Positions 6,853 through 10,801 of a stretch of 10,801 bases of DNA are shown here, piece by piece. Each line of letters starts with the position of its first letter. The stretch's first letter is position 1. The notes under the pieces were generated by a model, which saw nothing but the letters and a program-made list of their open reading frames with translations, did no database searches and was not told the origin of the DNA. The stretch is from Thermomicrobiaceae bacterium (GTDB lineage: Bacteria; Chloroflexota; Chloroflexia; Thermomicrobiales; Thermomicrobiaceae). The translations under genes were made by a program, and so were the position numbers. Location of the stretch: NCBI GenBank assembly GCA_007124395.1, contig SLFF01000313.1, positions 1 through 10,801 of the forward strand, written 5' to 3'.

Positions 6853-7938
6853 ATGGGCAATGCCCTCATTGCATTGATCGTCGCAGCCGGCACGATCGCG
6901 CTTGTGCGCATTATCGTGCCGGCGCTTTTGCGTCTCGCCCACGATCGTGATTTGCTGCTCTATCCTACCGATCCAAGACAGGTTCACACCTCACCGATAC
7001 CAAAGTTCGGCGGGATTGCCATGTTCATGGCGTTCTGTGGCGGGATCGCTATTACCTTCATGCTTCCAGTCGAGCGATTTCCCGAGGAGATCGAGCGCAT
7101 CGTGCTGCTGGTTACCGGGGCAGTAATCGTCGCTGGAGTGATGCTCTACGATGACCTGATTGGAATCGCTCCGCTCCCGAAGCTCGCCTGGCAGATCCTG
7201 GCGGCTGGAGTGATGATCGTTCCACGCTTCCGTGGGGAGGAGCATGGGCTGGTTATCGAGCAGTTCACCAACCCGCTTGGTGGCATGATCGAGCTTCCGT
7301 TGCTGTTTGCGATTCCGATCACGCTCCTGTGGATCGTCGGGATGATGAATACGTTGAACTGGGTTGATGGCCTGGACGGGCTGGCCTGCACGATAACGCT
7401 CGTGGCGACCAGTGTGCTGTTCCTGCACACGTTCTTTCGGCCGCCTGGAGACCCGCAGTTCACGATTTCACTGCTGGCAGTTGCCCTCGGAGCAGCGGTA
7501 ATCGGGTTTATCTCCTACAACTGGCATCCGGCCCGGATATTGATGGGCGATACCGGCGCGATGTTCCTCGGGTTCTCACTGGCGGTCATTTCGATTATTG
7601 GTGGGGCCAAGATTGCCACTGCTCTATTGGCACTGTGGGTGCCAATTCTGGACGTGGCGTGGGTGATCATCTACCGGATTCTGCACGGCCGCTCACCGCT
7701 CAAGGCTGATCGCGGTCACCTGCATCACCGGCTCCTCGACATGGGGTGGACCCAGCCGCAGATCGTTCTGTTGTTCGGTGGGCTGTCCGGGACTCTCGGG
7801 ATTGCGTCGCTGCTGATCCCGACACCTCAGATGAAGCTGGTTCTTTTGATTCTGGCGGGGGCCGCAGGCGTGGGGGTCCTCGCTCTGCTAGCCCGGCGCG
7901 CCGGCCCACTTTTCGAGCGGCAATCGACCGACGCCTGA
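6853..7938 (+). CDS. Polyprenyl-phosphate sugar-1-phosphate transferase (WecA/TagO/MraY superfamily)
   Basis: This is a multi-spanning membrane enzyme of 361 residues that moves a sugar-1-phosphate, probably GlcNAc-1-P, from a UDP-sugar to undecaprenyl phosphate, starting a cell-surface glycan. Motifs in order are SPIPKFGG (47-54), DDLIGI with Asp100-Asp101 and Lys110, NTLNWVDGLDGL (166-177), GDTGAMFLG (232-240), and the HLHHRL box (289-294). The His-box and the opening SPIPKFGG favour WecA/TagO over MraY. About ten hydrophobic segments alternate with these loops. The ATG at 6853 follows a weak GGGGTG site. It lies 39 nt after glyA, so read-through from glyA is likely. No glycosyltransferase neighbour is present to reveal the glycan. 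Confidence 0.9.
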   Translation: MGNALIALIVAAGTIALVRIIVPALLRLAHDRDLLLYPTDPRQVHTSPIPKFGGIAMFMAFCGGIAITFMLPVERFPEEIERIVLLVTGAVIVAGVMLYDDLIGIAPLPKLAWQILAAGVMIVPRFRGEEHGLVIEQFTNPLGGMIELPLLFAIPITLLWIVGMMNTLNWVDGLDGLACTITLVATSVLFLHTFFRPPGDPQFTISLLAVALGAAVIGFISYNWHPARILMGDTGAMFLGFSLAVISIIGGAKIATALLALWVPILDVAWVIIYRILHGRSPLKADRGHLHHRLLDMGWTQPQIVLLFGGLSGTLGIASLLIPTPQMKLVLLILAGAAGVGVLALLARRAGPLFERQSTDA

Positions 7939-7955
7939 CACCGAAAGTTCGGTGT
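7938..7955. terminator. Hairpin at the convergent junction
   Basis: ACACCGAA (7938-7945) and TTCGGTGT (7948-7955) form an eight-base inverted repeat with a two-base centre; in RNA this is a seven-pair stem with a four-base loop. It overlaps the last base of the transferase stop and precedes the end of the leftward small gene at 7981. No T-run follows on either strand, so it is at best a weak two-way transcription end signal. Confidence 0.4.
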
Positions 7956-7980
7956 AAACGTGACAGGGATTCTGCAGGCC

Positions 7981-8172
7981 CTATTGAAGCAGGAGATCCA
8001 GGCGCGGGCCTTCGCCACGTTCCGAACCTGTTGCTTTTTCTACAGCGCGTTGCGTCAGTCCGATGATGTGACGACCAACCAGAACGCCAACCAGCGTGCC
8101 ACTGATGATGCCGATCGTCGTCCCCAGCAGAAACGGAACTGTGAATCCGGTTTTCTGGCTAACCTGTATCAT
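7981..8172 (-). CDS. Small one-helix membrane protein, unknown function
   Basis: I do not recognise this 63-residue protein. A single hydrophobic segment spans about residues 10-38 and is rich in Gly in a zipper-like pattern (FLLGTTIGIISGTLVGVLVG), then a positively charged amphipathic stretch (RHIIGLTQRAVEKATGSERG) and a short tail. This suggests an inner-membrane anchor that may oligomerise through its glycines, with a cytoplasmic tail. The ATG at 8172 is preceded on its strand by AGGAG (8184-8188) and AGGGGA (8177-8182), which supports real translation. It begins 45 nt after rsfS and is probably co-transcribed with it. It overlaps no other credible gene. Function is unknown. Confidence 0.6.
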   Translation of the reverse strand: MIQVSQKTGFTVPFLLGTTIGIISGTLVGVLVGRHIIGLTQRAVEKATGSERGEGPRLDLLLQ

Positions 8173-8217
8173 TGTGTCCCCTGCTCCTGTACGGCTGCGG
8201 ATCGTGCAGGCATAAGA

Positions 8218-8574
8218 CTATTGAATTACGAGCAACCGATGAGCATCGGCCCAGAGGTTTTCGAGGCGGTAGAAGTCTCGCTGTTCTTCGGTCATCAGAT
8301 GAACCAGAACACCGGGATAGTCCATGACTACCCAGCCACTGTCCGGTGGTCCTTCGCGACGGACTGGCCGCAGGCTGATGTGTTCCTTTAGTTCCTGATC
8401 AATTGCATCTGCCGTGGCGCGCAACTGTCTGACGTTGTCGACTGACGCGATAACGAAGCAATCGGCAATCGTAGACAGGTGCTGAATATCGAGCACCAGT
8501 ATGTCGGTGGCGAGCTCCTGAGAGGCAATGTCTGCGACTCTCCGGGCGAGTTCTGCGGCGTCTATGTCTTCTAT
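8218..8574 (-). CDS. rsfS: Ribosomal silencing factor RsfS, probable ATA start
   Basis: RsfS (YbeB/Iojap, DUF143 family) binds ribosomal protein uL14 and blocks joining of the 30S and 50S subunits when nutrients are short. The core reads VLDIQHLSTIADCFVIAS, then GWVVMDYPGVLVHLM and FYRLENLWADAHRLL, all typical. The first ATG, GTG or TTG in frame is GTG 8496, which would remove the N-terminal helix ELARRVADIASQELATDIL that is plainly part of the family fold. The frame stays open upstream to a TGA at 8590-8592. The only ribosome site is AGGAGG at 8580-8585, 5 nt before an ATA at 8574, giving 118 residues. A second ATA at 8565 is 14 nt away. If ATA is not used, the product would be 92 residues from 8496. 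Family is sure; start is inferred. Confidence 0.85.
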   Translation of the reverse strand: MEDIDAAELARRVADIASQELATDILVLDIQHLSTIADCFVIASVDNVRQLRATADAIDQELKEHISLRPVRREGPPDSGWVVMDYPGVLVHLMTEEQRDFYRLENLWADAHRLLVIQ

Positions 8575-8579
8575 GTCGT

Positions 8580-8585
8580 CCTCCT
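8580..8585 (-). promoter_or_regulatory. Ribosome binding site that decides the rsfS start
   Basis: A perfect AGGAGG on the minus strand lies 5 nt before ATA 8574 and over 80 nt before the first canonical in-frame start (GTG 8496). Its presence argues that translation starts at the ATA codon. Confidence 0.65.
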
Positions 8586-8644
8586 CTGCTCACTTGGAGC
8601 GTTCATGCCTCGGGTAAGGTGCATGGTTCGAATGAAGTCATCGG

Positions 8645-8716
8645 TGGGCCTGGCAGGATTCGAACCTGCGACCTTGAGGTTATGAGCCCCTTGCTCTGCC
8701 CCTGAGCTACAGGCCC
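8645..8716 (-). tRNA. tRNA with CAU anticodon (elongator Met or lysidine-type Ile2)
   Basis: A 72-nt cloverleaf reads on the minus strand. The acceptor stem GGGCCTG/CAGGCCC is perfect, the D arm is GCTC/GAGC with a seven-base loop, the anticodon loop is CTCATAA, the variable loop is AGGTC, and the T arm is GCAGG-TTCGAAT-CCTGC. The discriminator is A at 8645; CCA is not encoded (CCG follows). G1-C72 pairing argues against initiator tRNA. The anticodon stem AGGGG/CCTCA has an A-A mismatch at 27-43 and one G-U pair. The sequence alone does not decide between elongator Met and Ile2, where TilS would modify the C of the anticodon. rsfS starts about 70 nt downstream with no clear promoter between them. 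Confidence 0.92.
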
Positions 8717-8736
8717 GGATGCGCCAACGTTCTGGA

Positions 8737-8765
8737 ATTCTAGTCTATACTCCCTGACTGGACAA
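8737..8765 (-). promoter_or_regulatory. Promoter for the tRNA-rsfS unit
   Basis: On the minus strand TTGTCC (8765-8760) and TAGAAT (8742-8737) are 17 nt apart, with four and five of six consensus matches. The predicted start is near 8730, about 14 nt before the tRNA 5' end. It probably serves the tRNA, rsfS and the small membrane protein gene. Confidence 0.65.
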
Positions 8766-8849
8766 CCGCACGATCATTGAGCTAGCGGGACAGTGGACAG
8801 ATAGGGCCGTTTGCGCGGCCATTGTTTCAAAATGGATGAGAGGTGCTTT

Positions 8850-9248
8850 GTGGCACAGATACGCGGACTGGCCGAAATCGTTCTCCATGTGAGAGACCGT
8901 CAACGATCTCTTGCGTTCTACCGGGATCTGCTGGGACTCTCCGTCATTTCGCCGCCGGACTTCCCAGGCCCGCTGTTTCTCAAGGCAGGGGATGGCCAGG
9001 AAGGCATCCCGCAGATGGTAGTTCTGGTGTCGCTCCCTGATGATGCACCGCCGTTTCAGCCGCCATCGCATCTTCACCATCTGGCACTGGAAGTGAGCCC
9101 GGCAGACTTCGATACATTCAAGGCTCATTTCGAAGCCGAAGGGCTAGAGGTCCGAGACGGCAAGCATCCAGTGATTCCGTCTCGAACCCTGTATATCGAT
9201 GATCCGGACGGCAACGAAGTCGAATTGATCTGCCGGGAAAAGTTCTAG
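8850..9248 (+). CDS. VOC-fold (glyoxalase/dioxygenase superfamily) protein
   Basis: This single-unit vicinal oxygen chelate protein has 132 residues and probably dimerises to form metal sites. It has the paired beta-alpha-beta-beta-beta halves: AEIVLHVRDRQRSLAFYRDLLGL at the start and HLHHLALEVSPADFDTFKAHF in the middle, ending DDPDGNEVELI. The likely metal ligands are His77 and Glu125. The first-strand position usually held by His carries Glu9. The GTG at 8850 has GAGAGG 6 nt upstream; the in-frame ATG 8832 and TTG 8811 have no ribosome site. The substrate cannot be told from sequence: lyases, dioxygenases, epimerases and binding proteins all share this fold. Its stop overlaps that of the convergent RraA-like gene. 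No convincing promoter was found upstream. Confidence 0.85.
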   Translation: MAQIRGLAEIVLHVRDRQRSLAFYRDLLGLSVISPPDFPGPLFLKAGDGQEGIPQMVVLVSLPDDAPPFQPPSHLHHLALEVSPADFDTFKAHFEAEGLEVRDGKHPVIPSRTLYIDDPDGNEVELICREKF

Positions 9249-9970
9249 TTTCGGTCCTTCCAGTCAGCATATTCGGCGAGGGTCTTCTCATCCGGTGGAT
9301 ACACACCGAGAATCGAGTGACCCTCCCGAATCTTGCCGATGATGAATTCCTCTCGACGCTCCTGCTCGGCGGCTTCCTGGGCCACCTGGTCAGCCATGTC
9401 AGTTGGGATCACGATCACACCTTCGCCGTCTCCGACGATCACGTCCCCCGGAATTACCGTGACACCAGCGCACACGATCGTTCCATTAATCTCGATCGGG
9501 TGATGCACTGCGGATGACAGGTTGGGGTTCTGAGCCTTGCTATAGGTTGGCAAGTCGATCTCGCTGAATCCGGGCGTGTCCCGGAACGCCCCATCGCTGA
9601 CGATACCGGCGGCTCCGCGTTTCCAGATCCGGGTGGCCAGAATATCACCCAGCGTCCCGGCTTTGGTGTTGCCTCTGGCTTCGATGACCAGGACTTCACC
9701 CGGACCGACGCTCTCCACCGCGATCCGTTGTTTGTTTGTTGTATTGTCGAACTCGCCGGTTGGATCGAGATCCGGCCGCGTTGGCACGAATCTCAGCGTG
9801 AATGCACGACCGACCATTCGCTTTTCGGGGTGAAGCGGGAGGAGCCCCTCCAGATACATGCCGTTGTATCCATGTTTTCGCAGCACTGAGCTGATAGTCG
9901 CGGTGCTCGCCTGGTTCAATAGCTGTCTGGTTGCGTCTGAGATCGTCGCTCTCTGATCGTTGTCGGACAC
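9245..9970 (-). CDS. RraA / HMG-CHA aldolase family protein, likely keto-acid aldolase or oxaloacetate decarboxylase
   Basis: Members of this family cleave 4-hydroxy-4-methyl-2-oxoglutarate or 4-carboxy-4-hydroxy-2-oxoadipate and often decarboxylate oxaloacetate; others (RraA proper) inhibit RNase E. The protein has 241 residues. The class II aldolase signature of this family, GD-x20-RD, is intact: Gly108-Asp109 and Arg130-Asp131 with exactly twenty residues between. The signature argues for metal-dependent catalysis over a pure RNase regulator. The N-terminal extension and C-terminal tail (EERREEF...KTLAEYADWKDRN-like) match the longer aldolase-type homologues. The GTG at 9970 has GGAG 7 nt before it and a TTGACA promoter further up. 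It is divergent from a tartrate/D-malate dehydrogenase gene, so a role in hydroxy- or keto-acid breakdown is likely. Exact substrate unknown. Confidence 0.88.
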   Translation of the reverse strand: MSDNDQRATISDATRQLLNQASTATISSVLRKHGYNGMYLEGLLPLHPEKRMVGRAFTLRFVPTRPDLDPTGEFDNTTNKQRIAVESVGPGEVLVIEARGNTKAGTLGDILATRIWKRGAAGIVSDGAFRDTPGFSEIDLPTYSKAQNPNLSSAVHHPIEINGTIVCAGVTVIPGDVIVGDGEGVIVIPTDMADQVAQEAAEQERREEFIIGKIREGHSILGVYPPDEKTLAEYADWKDRN

Positions 9971-10143
9971 GGTGTAACTCCAATGCGGGTGGAAATCGGA
10001 TAGTCGATGTTCTCTGGTAGCATGGTGCGGATCGCTCTGTCAACGCGAATCACCTGAATTGAACGGTTCTCCCCGTGTCTGGGCATGCTAGCCAGGCATT
10101 TGGGAGCCGGTCTGGGCTTGTAGCGACTGAGGAAGGCAACATC
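9971..10143. other. Divergent intergenic region (RraA-like / dehydrogenase)
   Basis: This 173-bp stretch separates two divergent genes. It holds the minus-strand promoter at 10014-10043. For the + strand gene a TTGAAC (10059-10064) is seen but no -10 at proper spacing; the ribosome site GAGGAAGG (10129-10136) is clear. The segment 10082-10098 holds the small palindromes GCATGC and GCTAGC. No regulator gene is present in the window. Confidence 0.5.
10014..10043 (-). promoter_or_regulatory. Promoter for the RraA-like gene
   Basis: On the minus strand a perfect TTGACA (10043-10038) is followed after 18 nt by TACCAG (10019-10014), itself preceded by TGC as an extended -10. The predicted start near 10007 leaves a leader of about 37 nt before GTG 9970. 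Confidence 0.5.
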
Positions 10144-10801
10144 ATGAAACAGCTTCGGATTGCGGTAATCGCCGGTGATGGGATCGGCAAAGAGGTGATC
10201 CCGATCGGCAAGCACGTGGTAGACGTCGCCTGCGAGCATGAGTGTGAGATCGAATGGGTCGATCTGCCCTGGAGTTCGGACTACTATCGTGAGCACGGAC
10301 GGATGATGCCAGAGGACGGTCTGGTCCAACTCCGATCGTTCGATTCGATCTACCTGGGCGCGGTTGGGGATCCGCCTGATGTCCCTGATCACATCACGCT
10401 ATGGGGTCTGCTCTTGCCGATCCGGAAGCAGTTCGATCTTCATGTCAACGTCCGACCAGTCAGGTTGATGCCCGGCATCAAGGGGCCACTGCGAGATCGT
10501 GGCCCGGAAGACATCGACATGCTGTTCGTGCGTGAGAACACCGAAGGCGAGTATGCCGGCGCTGGTGGGCGAGTTCATCAGGGAACGGAACACGAAGTTG
10601 CCTTGCAGACGTCAGTCTTCTCCCGGTTCAACGTCGAGCGAGTTGTTCGATACGCATTCGATATAGCCCAGCGCCGTCGGAAACATCTCACGAGCATCAC
10701 CAAATCGAACGCGATGCAGTACGGAATGCCATTCTGGGATGACGTGGTCAATGATGTGGCGCGAGAGTTCCCGGATGTCGAGGTTTCGCACGTTCTGGTC
10801 G
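10144..10801 (+). CDS. dmlA: Tartrate dehydrogenase / D-malate dehydrogenase family (3' truncated by window)
   Basis: The family oxidises and decarboxylates D-malate to pyruvate with NAD and Mn, and also acts on tartrate and isopropylmalate; it is cytosolic. The first 219 codons are present and the gene runs off the window. It opens with MKQLRIAVIAGDGIGKEV, then YYREHGRMMPEDG, GAVGDPPDVPDHITLWGLLLPIRK, VNVRPVRLMPG, VRENTEGEY with Tyr137 and TKSN with Lys187, the catalytic pair of the isopropylmalate/isocitrate dehydrogenase superfamily. The DHITLWG block and the absence of the LeuB-type insert favour the DmlA/TtuC group over LeuB. The metal-binding aspartates lie beyond the window. ATG 10144 follows GAGGAAGG. 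The divergent RraA-like gene may share its pathway. Substrate preference cannot be settled here. Confidence 0.9.
   Translation, partial: MKQLRIAVIAGDGIGKEVIPIGKHVVDVACEHECEIEWVDLPWSSDYYREHGRMMPEDGLVQLRSFDSIYLGAVGDPPDVPDHITLWGLLLPIRKQFDLHVNVRPVRLMPGIKGPLRDRGPEDIDMLFVRENTEGEYAGAGGRVHQGTEHEVALQTSVFSRFNVERVVRYAFDIAQRRRKHLTSITKSNAMQYGMPFWDDVVNDVAREFPDVEVSHVLV

Noticed and set aside
8399..8593. 64-codon minus-strand frame beginning with GTG at 8593 over the rsfS start
   Set aside because: Arg-rich nonsense composition, and its start lies upstream of the AGGAGG site, which fits the rsfS frame instead.
8777..8805. TTGAGC-N17-GATAGG as a + strand promoter for the VOC gene
   Set aside because: The -10 matches only three of six positions; too weak to list.
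8805..8820. GGCCG/CGGCC hairpin followed by ATTGTTT before the VOC gene
   Set aside because: Five-pair stem with no gene ending upstream on that strand; likely chance.
9916..10392. 158-codon minus-strand open frame across the rraA-like start, the divergent gap and the dehydrogenase start
   Set aside because: It overlaps two well-identified genes and has no family features; the gap is explained by promoters.
1..10801. CRISPR array, insertion sequence, phage or defence island
   Set aside because: No direct repeats with spacers, transposase motifs, integrase, restriction or toxin-antitoxin genes were seen in any frame.

Overview
The window is ordinary bacterial chromosome, densely coded, with G+C by eye in the mid to high 50s percent. 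Several genes start with GTG or TTG. Split glycine cleavage P-protein, an Fe-S type PurF and a WecA/TagO-like enzyme would fit a deep-branching Gram-positive-like lineage such as Chloroflexota (Thermomicrobia-type), but that placement is an inference and weakly held. No phage, transposon, CRISPR array, toxin-antitoxin or defence module was seen.

Left part (1-6813, + strand): the C-terminal two thirds of purF; then, behind a well-formed promoter, gcvT, gcvH and gcvPA (glycine cleavage T, H and P-alpha); then der (double-GTPase for 50S assembly); then glyA (serine hydroxymethyltransferase). The theme is glycine and one-carbon metabolism feeding purine synthesis: GlyA and the cleavage system make glycine and methylene-THF, and PurF starts the pathway that consumes glycine and formyl-THF. 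gcvPB, whose product carries the catalytic PLP lysine of P-protein, does not follow gcvPA and is not in the window.

Middle (6853-8765): a polyprenyl-phosphate sugar-1-phosphate transferase (WecA/TagO/MraY superfamily) ends the + strand run. It converges on a leftward unit made of a promoter, a CAU-anticodon tRNA, rsfS (ribosome silencing factor) and a 63-residue one-helix membrane protein. rsfS has no ATG, GTG or TTG at its expected N-terminus; a perfect AGGAGG sits 5 nt before an ATA codon, the likely start.

Right part (8850-10801): a small VOC-fold protein and an RraA/HMG-aldolase-like protein converge with stop codons overlapping in one CTAG. Divergent from the latter is the first 219 codons of a tartrate/D-malate dehydrogenase (DmlA/TtuC type), cut by the window end. 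The last two may form a small hydroxy-acid/keto-acid module.

No previously undescribed system stands out. The best leads are the non-AUG start of rsfS, the missing gcvPB partner, and the paired hairpin plus extended -10 arrangements on both sides of der.
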